This document shows positions 42,116-54,858 of a DNA stretch of 64,000 bases, piece after piece (the first letter of the stretch is position 1; every line of letters begins with the position of its first letter). The notes under the pieces are model-generated. The model was given only the letters and a program-made list of their open reading frames with translations, was not told the origin of the DNA and searched no databases. The stretch comes from Symbiodinium natans (taxonomy: Eukaryota; Sar; Dinophyceae; Suessiales; Symbiodiniaceae), in contig CAJNDS010002257.1 in NCBI GenBank assembly GCA_905221605.1, positions 771,922 through 835,921 of the forward strand, written 5' to 3'. Both the position numbers and the translations under genes were made by a program.

Positions 42116-44551
42116 ATTTCTTGTTTTGGCATGTAATCCAGCGTTTGGAGCTCTGTGCTCCTTCCCTCCCTGATGTTGTAAGCAGAACCTCAACCCTTAA
42201 GCCTGGATCCACAACAGCTACATGACCATTCCGAAACTACAGTGGCGGATTAAGTCGCATCGCTTTTTGCTTTGCAGCCGGACGACGATTCACATTAGCA
42301 TGTCTCTACTAGGAGATTCGCATCAGCCCATCTTTTTTGTTTCAAGTTACGTCTACTTGAGGATGTGTGCTTGTTGTCGATTTGGATGATGTTGTCTTCA
42401 AGGCGTCTGCATGGTGGTTTTCCCTTGCCGGTGTTTGCTTGCCTTATACGACTATATTTGTTCGTTCTCTTCAAAAGCAGTCTCGTTCGCGCTGTTTGGC
42501 ACCCCGCACAGGCATCCCAAACCGAAGTCTCCCTGCAACAACGCTGCCGAAATCAAGCGGTACTTTTGGGATAGCTGGTCTGGACATGAATTTCGGCATT
42601 GGCGTGTCTTACGTGCTTGCTTCCGTCGCAGAGCGTCCACTTGGGGAATGGTTTTCGGACATACCCCAAACTGAGAGGCAGATGCAACAGGACTTAGGCC
42701 GCAAAGCAGGGGCTTCCAACACCAATGGAAGGAGACGCTGGAGCTGCCCCAAACAGCCTTGGAGTTTGGCGGCACCTACCGATGCACGGAGAGCCCGCAG
42801 ATGGTCGTTTGAAGATGTTGGGGGGTTTGGGCCTGGCGGCAGCTAGGCTTTGGGCAAAGTTGGATAGTTGGGACGGTGCTGCTTTCAGAGTTCTAGACAA
42901 TGTCTTTCATCGTCTTGAAAACTAGCTGGGCTTCGCGAGAATACTAGCGTGTTTCACCTGAGCACGGGGCTTTGACCCCAAAACTACAGCCAGCATTTTG
43001 AAGCTGATGCCCCTGCCACCAGCAGCGCGGCAGCCGCTGCTGAAGCAAGTATTCGGCCCACAGGGTATTGGGACATGTTGAGACAATTTTCGGGCTGGAT
43101 ACGTGCGGAATGCTCTGCCGGTGCCGGCGGGGGGTGGGGGGGCGAGATTTTCGCGACATGCAAGAAGCCGCTCGAAAAGGCGTCACAGCAACTGCCACAT
43201 CTTCCGCATGAGGTGGCACAGATTCTTTGTCAATTGACTACGTTACGATCCATCTGATTGCCGCACGGAATGCAATCCTAATGCCATGAAAACTCGATCA
43301 TTGGCATTCCCCTGGAGGCACGGATGTGCAAGTGCTGCCTCCGGAGATGCGCCGCATTTCCCAAAGTCTCGAGGCAGCGCTGACAGCTCTAATGAGTGTG
43401 TTGCGGCCCTTCTTGGCAATTCAGGCTTGTCAAGTTAGGAAGTTCAACGAAGCTCACCTTGAGGTTCGATGGCTGTGTCGCTCAGACACCTTCGCCCTGC
43501 AATATGCTTCATCCCACCTGTTTACGATTCGGCTGGCAGATCATGTGATCATGTAGCCCCAGTGCTCAGTGCAGTAAACATGCGTAAGCCGCAGGCATGC
43601 GTAAGCCAGAGCTGTGACCCGAGACCCTGTAAGCTTCACATGCCTCACGATCCTGTGCAACACCTATCAGCGCCTGTCGGCACCTAGCGGCATCTGCAAG
43701 AGCAGGAGGAAAGCTCGGAGGACCTCTTTGCAGCTGCCATGCGCAAGGTTGGGTGGGGGTTTTGGCATCTTCGATGTTATTTGTTGTGGGCCATCCTGGC
43801 AGCCCTCGATGATTGATGCCGGTGGGGGACAATCACGGACAACTGTGGGGTATTGTCCTTTCATGCGGGGGTTGGGGCGGTGGGGGCACCTTGCATTTGA
43901 AAAGTAACTTCTTAGGAGTACCCCTCACCCTTGTGGGTGCGATGCTCGTTTCGTCAACACTTGCCAACATGCCAAACTTCGTGTGGCCCCAGGCTGCCCG
44001 GCTGCTAGCTTTCGAAGGCTCTGCTCTCAAGTAAGCCAGTGCAGGGTCCGCTCTCCGTGGGCCGGGCGCATCAGACACCGCTCTTCGAGGACTGCCGATG
44101 GAATCCCAACAGGCCCAAAATCATCCAAAAACCCTTGAACATCCCTGAAACCCCCGCTTGCCGGAGAGGAGCTGGTGGCCAAAGGCGCCTCCGGACGTTC
44201 CACGATTTCGCGGGAGCATTTTCAGGCCCCAGCAGCTTCATGGTAGCATCCGCTTGGACCTTGTGTCTCATTGCCGCAGTGTCTGTCAGGTTTGACTAAC
44301 CAACAATCTGGTTTCCTTGCTTCGGAACCTGAGACCTGTTGTTATATCACCGGAAGGAAGGTAGAGCTTGCTGTGCTGTAGTTTCACAGGTATGGGTTCT
44401 GTGAGGCCACACAGTGCGAGCAGTTTAGGATCAGCATCTTGCGATGGCAGTGAGCTTCGCCTGGTCGCGCGCAACTGGCTCATTGGCGGGATGGCATTCA
44501 ATTTTTCAGCTAGGACAAAACCACAGCATACTGTAGCCCCTGTGCACAAAG
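42116..44551. other. Scattered coding-like segments, no gene assembled
   Basis: Plus-strand stretches that look like exons: 42710-42805 (GFQHQWKETLELPQTALEFG then GTYRCTESPQM), about 42990-43080 (FEADAPATSSAAAAAEASIR then PTGYWDML), 43330-43450 (PPEMRRISQSLEAALTALMS then VLRPFLAIQ) and 44147-44225 (PLAGEELVAKGASGRSTISR then EHFQ, ending at a GC donor). They have no recognised family and no phase links were established. They may be exons of one unknown plus-strand gene between the FEGW gene and the glycosyltransferase. Confidence 0.3.
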
Positions 44552-47500
44552 ATGAGAGCCTTGCTCATCACCGTGGGCAGTCGCGGGGACGCCGAGCCCT
44601 TTTGTGCACCTTGACGGTGTTGGTGTTCAAATTGCAGAGTGTGCTTACAGAGGTGTCTAGAGGCCTGGATTGGGGAGCATAGTTCTTACCCATGAGCACC
44701 TTCGAGGTCCTGGCTTCTTTTGAATTGGTGTGCTCATGCGGGGTGAGTCGTCCTGTAAGCCTCCGAGCTTAGCCGCTGGAGCCCTGAGCTTGAAAATTGC
44801 CATAGCCAAGGGCTTGGCTGCGCACCTTCTGGCTGAAGGCCACTTGGGGGACATTCCCGCAGACGTGCGCGTATGCCTCTGTTGAAGCCTTTCGCCAACA
44901 TCGCGATGCATGGCGAAGTAAAGAGAAGCGAGATGATAGCTGGGAGCATCACGTGCCAGCAGATTCAGCTTGGAGCCCGGGTTGCAAGAACCGTTAGAAG
45001 CCAAGCAGGCAAATCCAGAACAGGTGGTGGAAGAATTCGCAGACCCGACGCAAGACTCGAGGCCTTGAATAGAACTTGCAGCGGACGCAGGCCATGCTGT
45101 GGACATGTTCCTCATGACGGACGCCGTGTACTTGGCACCACAAGGGGCCAATGTGCACCTGCTGCCGCTGCTAGGGCAAAGTTTCTGTGTGAGCTTTTCT
45201 TAGCACCTTTGTGTCGTTCAACGCGAAGGTTAGCCACCCTGCTATGACTTGAAGAATATTGAAGAGGAACTGCTTGGGGCCTTGTGCTTCCAAGTTGAAT
45301 CGGGGTTTGGCCATCCACATTATAAAGTAGGGTTAGGCTGGCGCTGGAGTGCCAAAGAATCAGAGGAGCCCAGTGTGTCACCGAGACAAGTTCCTGCTTG
45401 CTTTGTCTTGCGGTAGGCGGTTGATGCAGCAAGGTTCACAATGATGGACTTCTACAAGTTCGCGGGCAACCCGTCCAAGGGGACACTGGGGCAAGGAAGA
45501 GTCGTTTTCCGAATCCATCTACTGCTAGTTCTATGGCAAGGCTTGCACCGGCTGTTTGGAGTCTCTCCGCGTCTCCGCGCTTCTTTGGCTTCAAGCACGT
45601 GTTGGCACGCTACGGTTGCCGTACTTGCCGCAATGCCTCGCCAAAAGACCCCTCTATACCATCTGTACCCTAAGGCCCTAAGGCCCTCCGAGTTTGAATC
45701 CGAGTCTGCAATCACGAAAGCATCTGAGACTGAGAGAGCCAGCTGAGATACTCAAAAGTGCGGTAGCATCCTAGGGGAGGAGGGGGGGTGCAGGGAAGTG
45801 GGTCGGCGCGAAATGATGAATTCCGTGTGCCTCGGGGACTGGCGGAGCATCGAGCAGGTTAAGCCAAACAGGTTTTGATTTAGGGTTGGCGTTTCGGGGC
45901 TTGGGGCTTTTCCTTTGCGGGCTTGTGGGTTTTGGGTTGCTCGGACTTGGGCAAGAAGGTTCGGGGTCTAAGGCTCGGGGTTTGGGACCAAAAATGCGAT
46001 GCCAATATTTCACGAGCCTTGTACCCGAGCCCGCCTCCCCTAGACTCCCTCCCCAGCTTTCGTCCCGCTCCCCCACCCCCGAAGTCAAGAGAGCTTTGGG
46101 CGAGCTACAACTTGACGGTCTGCAGTTATGGACTCTTCGTGAATGTGTAGGCGTGCCAGGTTCTTCGTGAGTCGATGCTGTATCAACACCTGCCGCTACA
46201 GGCTTCGTTACCTGTCCCGGAGTATGGACGACCCCAGAGCTGCAAACAACTCTGTGCAAGGACCGACCACCCGAACCCACGGGTGAAGTTTGTTGGTGGC
46301 GTGGCCGACATCATATGCGAGCTCATCCTGCCATGTGTGCCATCGGTGCAAGAAGTTGCCAAGGACGGCGATGTGGATTCACGATAGAGGCTGGAACTTT
46401 GGAATTTGGAACATCCACGGAGCCATGAAAGCCCGAGCTTCCACGAAACCCGAACAAGGTGGTTGGAAACCTTGAACTGAACTCCTTGTCCTAGAATCCT
46501 AGAATACTGAGAAAGCCCTGCAGCCACCGCAGCCCGCAAATCCAACTCGGAGGACGCCTCGGTGCTTGTCACCTCAGCTTTAGCACGTCCGCTGGCGCGC
46601 TCCGGGCAGAAATCGTAAGCCTTAAAACTCTGTGCCTTATTGCGATACTGCCGGTGATGCTGCCAATCCGAACACGACGAATACGAGCTTACTTGCATCA
46701 CCGTTTCTAGGCACCAGCTTGATAGTTGCTGGTGATGTACCGTAAGCCCCGGAGTGTCTACACAAACAGTCAGTTAGAGTGAGTTGAGGGCCAATCGAGG
46801 CTGCTGCTGGGTTCAAAGAACGGCATCCCAGTTCCTCGGCGCGAAGTTCTGGGATGTGTGGTTGGATGGCTCTGGGTGTGCCCTAAGCGCCCTGAGATCC
46901 GAAACTTGTCCAAACATGCCATGTAGGAGGATGCCAGGGTGGCGAAAACTTGGAAGGGCGTGGCCGTGTGGCCCTGAATTCAGATATGCTGCTAGGGTTG
47001 TTGCATGGGATCTAGCCCCTCGCTCGGGGATGTACTTGCAGGCTTGCGCAAGTCATTGGGTCTAGCGGCTAGCGTGTCAACTCCACCGCGTGACTGCGTG
47101 CTCAAGACAGCTCAAAGCAAGAGGGTTGACAAAGTTGACGCCTTCATTGGGGGCCCAGATGTCGGCCCGCTGTCAGCCCTGGGCCTTAAGCCACGTAAGC
47201 CTCAGGTGAGCATCGTCCACCTGCAGCCGCTGGTGCCGACGCGCGACTTCCCGCACTATTCACACACGGAGGTGCTTCAATTTGCGGCTTAAGCTGTTGT
47301 TTTGGGTTTGAGGATGAGTTTAGGTTTGGGAGGGTTCTCGTGCTTCAGGACCTCAGCCTGTAGAGGTCCTATTAAAGGGGGGGCTCTTCGATCTCTTAGG
47401 CCTGAGGCCATGAAGCCATGAAGCTCTGAGCTCCTAAAGCCACCCCTCCAGGCCTTCCTCGAGGCGATCCTCTCCAAGAAGGGCGACGATGCCAACGTCG

Positions 47501-50381
47501 AAACCTACACCTTGCTGGACCTCGTCAGTGCTTCTGGCCCTGCAAGCCCTTGTGCGGGAGTTCGGCAGGGGTCGAAAAAGGTTGTTGGAGGATTCTGCCT
47601 CAGCGGCTCTTTCGCCAGGAGCGCTTCCAGCATGAGTTCACCGAGGAGAGGCAAGGCCAGCAGCTTGAGCGGTGTTGAGAGCAGTCGCAAGTTCGAGGCG
47701 CTCAAGGCATTCGGATGTTGAAAGTCCTTTGGGACGTTCGAGCTTGACCCCCGTTGACCCCATCCTGGCCTCCCCATAGCCTCGCATGAGCGGGGTGTAC
47801 AATAAGGTGTGCCTACGATTTGGCGGGGGAAAAGAATGTGCCCAAAGCCCTCTAAACCTTTTCAAGCCTCAACGCCCTTTACCTTTCAAGCACATACAGC
47901 AAGCAAGCCCCAAAACGACACGTCTGCCTAATGTTTCATACAAAGGCCGGTAGACTGCATCATTTTTTTAGGTACTAAGTTCTCCTGCCTGTGCCGGGTG
48001 TGTATTGCGCTGTTGCCAAGAGTGTGGGTTGACCTTTGGGTTGGAAGGCCCCCGCACATTCAAGATCACCTGCGCTCGTACCAGAAGCCTTGCCTGCTTG
48101 TGCAGCTCATTCAGGCTGGCAGGCTGGTATCGAGAGCTGGGGGTGCCCATGATCCGTTTCGAAGAGGACCTTCTCCCCATGCTGCGTGGCGAGCGGAAGG
48201 AGATACTGGTTGCGCTCCTGGGACATTGACATCATGACTTCTATTCTCCTTGTAGGAGTTGTTGTTGTTGCAAGCCTGCTTCGTCGTCCTGATCTGGAGT
48301 CAGGATCGCGTGCTGCCCAGAGCTGATACCCGCCCTGTCTGACGCAGGCTCGGGATTTGGCAGCCTTAAAGCACTGCAGCTTTCAAATTCTACCGATTGC
48401 TGTACGTACATGCGTGCATCACGAATGGAGGGGTCACCTGTTTGAGTGGCTCCGAGTTGTATCTGCCACAAATCCGCCATGGCTTACCTGTTTTCGGAGA
48501 GAGGTGGCGGTCAGTTGACCTGTAAGTGGGCCCAGCGGCATTGTTTGCTGGAGGCCCTCACGTCCATCAAGTCGGCGCCCTTGCAGACCGCCTCGTTCCC
48601 ATTGGCTGGGAACCTCCTGCTGGCCTGGAGGAGCCCTTAGGGCGATTTGAGATGGTTTCAAGTTGGTCGAGACCGTAGACCTCAGCAGTTTGGAATACTC
48701 TGGGGTCGAGGATCGAAACGTCAAATTTCACCCGTAGGCGATAGCAATAAGGCGGACTGTTTAGGCTCCACATGTTTGGGCTTTTCAGCTCTATAGTCTA
48801 TAGGGTGGCGGGTCTGTTTTGCGCGTGAAGTGCCTAGCCCGCTTTTGCATCACCGGACGCCGTTGTCAATGTTTACCAGTTGTAGCCAGCTGTGTCAGCG
48901 CAGTGGATCGTGAAGTGCCAGAGTCACCAGCATTCAACGGAAGCTTCTGAAACCTCAGGTTCCTGCAGGCCTCTGCAGAGCCGCCAGTGTGTGTGGGCTA
49001 CGGCTCCATGCCCTTTGACAAGGCCGCGATGGGTGTGGGAGAACATGAACTTGAGCGCCCTTGTAGTCTCAGGCTGTCTCAGGCTGTCTCAGGCTTTTGC
49101 AATCTAATGCAATTCTAATTCCCTCGTGGAGCACTCAGGCCCAAGCCCCAAGCCTACAAAGGGCGCCGCAAACCCGACCGGGGCAAATGATGCGTTGCAA
49201 GCGCTTTTCGTGCAAGCGGAACAAAGTCACAAACAGCCCAGTCGGATGGTAATGGGTGGGATGTCGTGCTGGGGGGCTGCTTCGAGAAGGGAAAGTGCAG
49301 AATCAGGGAGTGCCCTTGGCACTGCGAGGCGATTGAAGCACGTCCTTTGAGTTGTATGTTGTCCTTTTAGTTGTATCTTGATTGCGGTTATTGGAAGAGC
49401 TCAGCAAGGATCGCGGGCCGCATGCAAGCAAGAAAGCAGAGAGGCCGATTGCCCGAAGTCCAGGCCGTCAGGGTTGTGGAGGCGCTGAAGCGCTTGGGCG
49501 AGAGGGCGGTTGCTGGGCGGAGATTCGGGGATGCCATTTCCCCCAATGTGGATGTATAAGTATCTGTATCCCAAACTCAAAGGAATATATTTTGACACAG
49601 ACCCCAGCACCCCACCACCGGGGCTTCCAAATAGAGGGCGGCTCTACAGCAGGCATTCCAAACAGGGTCCATCACTTTGAGAACTGACCAGGTATTCAGG
49701 CATCGGGCATCATGGGTTGAAAAGTGTTTGAAGGGTAGGTTGAGTGCCGGAGCTGGCCCTAAAAATCTGCCAGATTTGGAAGTGTTTGCTTACTTGAGGG
49801 GGGTTCTAAACTCGGTTTCTGAGCTTGGATTTCTTGCCTCTGAGGAGTGGCCGGTTGAATCAGCTGCCGCGAGCAATTGCAAGCTGATTCATATCTGACG
49901 TACACCCAAGCAAGGACATTCATGTGTTACAGCTCAGGTTTTCGTTGGCGATGCCCTCAAGTGCGAGGACGATGAGTGGATCTCTGCCAACATCTTCCAG
50001 GTCTCGTCGGTCCCCTACCCTTGGCTCTTACCGCGATGCAGCATCTCGGCCAGCAACGTGCACCAGCAACGCATCACGGAACCAGCGAAGATTCCGATTA
50101 CACCACGCTGTGCCAGGCATGATGCTCAGCCATGGCGGGGCGGGTGTCGTGAACTCGACGCTACGTGCCGGCATCCCACCTGTGGCTGGGACTTCTGCTG
50201 GGCGGTTGAGGGTGCATGGGAGCAAGATAGCGTTGTCCCAAACAAAACCCTTAACCGCGAAGTCCTGCCACTGAGTGTCCCCCAGGTAATCTCACCCCTG
50301 TTGGGGGATCAGTTCTTCCACGCAGCTTTGCTGGAGCAGCGTGGCATCGGCGCGCAAGCAGCAGAGCTGAAAACCCTCACG
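44552..50381 (+). CDS. GT28/sterol-glucosyltransferase-like UDP-glycosyltransferase (multi-exon)
   Basis: The ATG at 44552 opens MRALLITVGSRGDAEPF, the N-terminal glycine-rich loop of this family (usually ITVG-RGDVQPF). Following exons: 44806-44838 (KGLAAHLLAE), 45091-45186 (GHAVDMFLMTDAVYLAPQGA), 45430-45495 (MMDFYKFAGNPSKGTLGQ), about 46288-46380 (GGVADIICELILPCVPSVQE), 47206-47286 (VSIVHLQPLVPTRDFPHYSH), 47452-47523 (AFLEAILSKKGDDANVETYT), about 48122-48226 (WYRELGVPMIRFEEDLLPML), 48969-49032 (PPVCVGYGSMPFDKAAM), about 49459-49511 (VQAVRVVEALKRLGERAV), 49938-50040 (NIFQVSSVPYPWLLPRC), 50117-50181 (MMLSHGGAGVVNSTLRAGIP) and 50286-50381 (VISPLLGDQFFHAALLEQRG). GYGSMP, the P-WL-PRC segment, HGGAG-LRAGIP and GDQFF are the sugar-nucleotide binding core in the right order. 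The enzyme should transfer a sugar, probably glucose, to a lipid or sterol. Exons 2-3-4 and 11-12-13 join in phase; others are approximate. A further exon may lie near 51,908 (SVALAIADLDRGQCDLIFKR). The true end was not found. Confidence 0.75.
45878..45990. repeat. Degenerate TTTAGGG/TTTCGGGG-like tract
   Basis: G/T-rich run of GATTTAGGGTTGGCGTTTCG, GGGCTTGGGGC and GGGTTTTGGGTTGCTCGG words in a glycosyltransferase intron. Similar tracts occur at 35439-35470, 54826-54858 and, inverted, at 19378-19740. Confidence 0.5.
49065..49096. repeat. Three tandem GTCTCAGGCT units
   Basis: GTCTCAGGCT is repeated three times head to tail within a glycosyltransferase intron. Confidence 0.9.
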
Positions 50382-51257
50382 GCACCGCGGCCAGGGTTCA
50401 GGAACCGGGTTTATCCCCTTTGTCTTTGGGTTCATGATTCCACGATCGCTGTGACTTGACCGCGTAGTGGTATCCGGCCTCCTGACCTGGTGAGCCATGG
50501 GCTCAACCCAGGCAGACGATGTGGCATCCGGCATCCAGAAGGCGAAAGCCTGCAAAGCTGCAGCGCGCGAGGTCGGGGAGGCTCGATGTACAATGTACCC
50601 AAAACCATCCAGATCCATCGAGGTTCGTCTGAAAAAGCCTTTCTCGTGGACTGCAAGTCTCATGCAGCATCTTTTTTGGCCAGTCCTTCCAACAAACACG
50701 AATGTTGCACCCTCCCCTGCCCGAAGTTTTGTTTAACATTTACAACTTACAACGTTTTATTTTTTTAGGTCTACTTTAAATCCCCGCAAAGAGCCAGGGC
50801 AGAAAGCGCCAGTGATGCCAGGCGTTGAGGGCCCAAAGCTACGGCCCAGAGGTTTTGGTGAAACTCCTGGCCACCGCCACGTCGTGAGGCGCACAATGCT
50901 TGAGGCTTGAGGTTCCAGGGCTTGGTTGGGCAATCTTAACATTTGGGGATGTCCAGATGGTGCCATGTCGGATTGTGGAGTTTTGTTGAGCTGGAGTGTG
51001 CTTTCTTCACTGGTCTCACGGCCTACGCTGGCCTCTTATGTTCTTCCCTTCGTTCAACTCGACCCACTTCACGAAGACTGGGCCGCAGTAGGAAAGTTGT
51101 TGCCCTGCAGCCTGCAGTGCGGCTGGTCTGCTTGGCGTTTGGCGAAACAGTAGGAGCAATACTCTCGTGTTCCGAACACCCAGAACGGACGAAACCCTAT
51201 GAACCCTGAAGACCCCAAACCCTTCGCTCACAGCCAGGGCCTTCGTTCTGAGTGGCC

Positions 51258-51295
51258 TCGGTGGTTTTCGGGCACTTCGGTGGTTTTCGGGCACT
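51258..51295. repeat. 19-bp tandem duplication
   Basis: TCGGTGGTTTTCGGGCACT occurs twice in direct tandem. Confidence 0.9.
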
Positions 51296-54200
51296 TTCAG
51301 GAGAAGTTGGAGTCTTGGGATGTTGGGCGCTGTGCCTTTCAATTGCGACACTGTTTCACCATTGATTTCATTGTGGCTGTGCTTGTCCCTTCGTGGCGAG
51401 TTTCCAATTGCATCGAAAGTTGGAGTTCTCCTGATTCATGTACAGTGAGAAATCGAGCCGTTCATCCCATCCTGGCATGAGATATATAGGCTCCTTCAAC
51501 ACTGCAAAAGCCCGAAGAATGCCACCTGAAAGGCTGAGCAGAGGTGGTCCAAGCTTACATCCGGGTCGGTCAGGGAATGGGAATCACGAGCTGGAGAATG
51601 AGTTTTGAAACGGTTGAGTCGCGGCGACCCCGTCGAACGCACTGAACATTGTGCCAAGCAGTGTTCTGTGTGTTGTGTGTGATGCTAGGAGGTGTACGTC
51701 TTGTGGATATGTGCGAAATCCTGTAAGCTCGTGCCGACTCGTGCCGTGGGTGCGCGGATCAAACCATCGACTTGGGCAGTGCTACGGCAAAATGAGCTTG
51801 CGTGCAATGTGGAAGCTGCAGGTCCTAAGGTCCTAAGTTCGAAGCCATGGCGCACGAGAGAGGACTGCTCAGTTCCAGGTGACATGCAAGACGTGAGAAC
51901 CGATGCCTCAAAAAGTCTGTGGCCCTGGCCATTGCAGATCTGGATCGTGGGCAATGCGATCTCATCTTCAAGAGGGCGCGACCTCCAAAATCTGAAGCTG
52001 GGTCTGGCACTTACGAGCTTCAGGTGCCTATGAGGCTACATGTGGCGTGGGCGGCCCACCAGCTTCCATACGACGCAAGCTTGGGGGCTTTCAAGACAAT
52101 GCGCAGAAACACCAGCAGCGTCCGGGTCACAGCGGGGATGGGCAACAACACATTGATTAGCTAATCCAAAAGTCTGGAAGCTAAGGTGCAGACAACGAGC
52201 TGTCTTTCATTCTAATGAAGCTCGGTTGCCATTTGGAATTGGGCTTTGGGATGTTGATTCGCGATGGGTACTTTGTGACTATGCTATGCAAACCACAGTT
52301 TTTGACGACAACTCTGAACAGAGCCTCAGTTCCCTGAACCCTCGAGATTCGCCACCCTCCGAACCTGCTAAAGCCTGTGCTGTGCGTGGGAAGGAATTGC
52401 AGCGGCAACGGCACGCGCGTGAATGATCGCCTCCTACAGGCTCCCTTGCAACAGGGACACGGCTCGCAGGGTTTAAAGGACCTGGGACTTATAAATACGA
52501 GTTTATGGTGTTTGCAGAAGCATGTGGAGTTGTAATTAACCCATAAAGGTCTTATGCACTTAGGATGTCGGCCTCTCCTAAAATGATTCCTGAAATCTAA
52601 ACCGGGCAAGCGTGGCTCAGTTGAAACCCTGAGAGGCTGCCCGGCAAGCCGTCCAACATGTTTTGCCGGTAGTTGTACAAGAGTAGTAGACATAACTCCT
52701 CTCTGGCCAGGGCCGTGGTGAGCAGGCGAGACTGCAACACGGGGATTTGGCGGCAGCCTCAGCCACTTGAAGGCCGGTAGTTGCTCGACGCGATTTTCAT
52801 CTTCCCCGGCTTTTTCTTTGTTTTGCAGGTTTTTGGGGTTTTTCTCTCATGTTCGTCTGGTTTTCGGACTTACATTTCCTGGGAAAGCTTGACACCTTCA
52901 TCACAAAACGCTTTGAACAACCTCAGTGCGCACCCAATGCCCCAACTCCCTTCCTCCCAAAAAGCTTCACTTTACATTCAATTCCCTTCATCCCACGAAT
53001 GTGGCTTGACCTTCAATTCTCACCCAATGCCCCTCCCCAAAAACTCGACCCTTCATCAACAAAATAATTCTTTGTACCCGTCTCAATACAGTTACAGCAG
53101 TGACGTCGGCAGCCGAGTTTGCAGCACAGCTGGCAGTCATCCTGAACTAAACTATCTCAAGGCTCTCTGGAAAGAGCCTTAAAAGCCCGCTTTAGCTTGA
53201 GTGCCACGCCTGCCTCTAAAACACACGCTGGCCTTGCAGAAGCGCCCAGGAAAAATTAGGGGCATGGGTTGAGGGTTGGCTGCCCCAAGCCTGAACTAAG
53301 CCTTGAACCCTAGAGCCTGATAGAATTCCTGATTGGGCTAGTCACCTGGCTTGTTGGCTTGTTCTGACCAACCGAGACCTTCCGAAGCCTTGCCTGCCGC
53401 CTTGGAACGCTAAGGTCACGTTGACCCGCTTCGGGCCCAGCGCCACCACCAGGGCGGCCGGCGAGGCATTTGGGCTTTTGACTTTTTGGGAATGATGTGG
53501 GGTTTGGCATCTTAGTGTGATTTGTTTCGATGCACTTAGGGCCAAAGGGATCGAGGGATTGTCGGGGTGTTGTTCCATAGTTAATAGCTATGGGTTCCTC
53601 GTTTCAGGATTGTAGAGTAGACTAGGCTTTCGGCTGCAATGGGAAGGGCTCGGGTGGTTTGGTTTTATACACCACGCCACCCGCAACCGAGGACTTGCAG
53701 GACCGTTTCGAGAAGTTTGCGAGTTTGGCTAAGCACTTCCTTTGCCTCATCATTTTAGAGTCGTCGAACCCGTGACGTTTAGGTCTAAGTCTCTGGAACT
53801 GCCGGGAGGTGGAGTTCATCCAGTTCTGCTTCGACCTCTCGCGGTCCTGCTTGGCACAGGCCTGTTGCCCACGTTACGCTGCCTTTAAATGCTTGGTCTG
53901 TTGACAACAGATGTGCAGGGCGTTGATAAGACGAGGGTTTGCGGCCTAGTGCGAGTTTAGAATTTCAAGTTAGGTTTCAAGACATGTGGTCCCTACACGG
54001 CATAGTCCTGCCCCAAAGGCTCGGCCCCAACCTTCGTTCCAAAAATCCTAAGTTTCCGGGGGGTGTGTTTGGGCCCGAAGCCCGAAACCTTCGTGAACCT
54101 TCGCAAAGCTTCCGGATTCTGAGCCTCCAAAGGCGCAGCCCCGGCAGCGCTCCACAAGCCAATGCGGCTGCAGAGTCCAAGGGGCTTCAAAGGGGCTTTA

Positions 54201-54825
54201 GGGGCTACAGGGGTTTCATAGTCACAGATTCAAGCAGCTCAGAATGAATGCAATGGCTTTCAACATGAGGAGGTCGGGTCGGCCATGCAACGGTTGAAGA
54301 TTGGTGAGGTTTCTGGTATGTCCGGGGCGTCTGGCGAACTTCGGTCGGCTCCGGGGTGGACAATATGTTGCCCTGACTTCCCTCAACGCGCTGCTCAATC
54401 ACGCAAGCAAGCTCCTTGGAGCTTGCGAGAGTTGTCGTATTTGTCGCTTACAACACTTTTACAACCGTTCTCTTTAGTGTTCGGGTGGGTGAACGTATGA
54501 TTTTCAATGGGAGGTCTATGCGGAATCCACAAGTGCAGTGGGCAGCCACAGCACGATTGGTGATGAGTGCATATTTCTCTGGCTCGACCCGGCTGAAGGT
54601 ATCCAGTCGTGGTGAGGCTTTTACGACGCATCCATGTGCACCATGCGGTTACACAGGTAGTGTTAAGTCGATTGCTGCTCACTCCCAAGCCACAAGCCCG
54701 GTATGTTCCCAGGCCTACGCTCGCCGCAAAGACCGCCGGCCAGCTTTGGCCCAAGTGCGTTCCCCCCGCGCCCTACCCCACCCCCGCCCTCCAGTGTGTG
54801 GTGCCTTTAGCAGTTTGAATTTGAT

Positions 54826-54858
54826 TTTCGGGTATTTTCGGGTTTTCGGGTTTAGTGT
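54826..54858. repeat. TTTTCGGGT repeats, telomere-like
   Basis: GATTTTCGGGTATTTTCGGG then TTTTCGGGTTTAG: tandem TTTTCGGGT units with one TTTAG, a variant of TTTAGGG. Confidence 0.6.

Noticed and set aside
41726-42225. Poly-Glu and poly-Arg frames
   Set aside because: Translation of the perfect GAA microsatellite.
45091-45186. DsrE-like sulfur-relay fold suggested by GHAVDMFLMTDAVYLA
   Set aside because: Phase joining to the upstream exon and to the RGDAEPF start shows that it is the second strand-helix unit of the glycosyltransferase N-domain.
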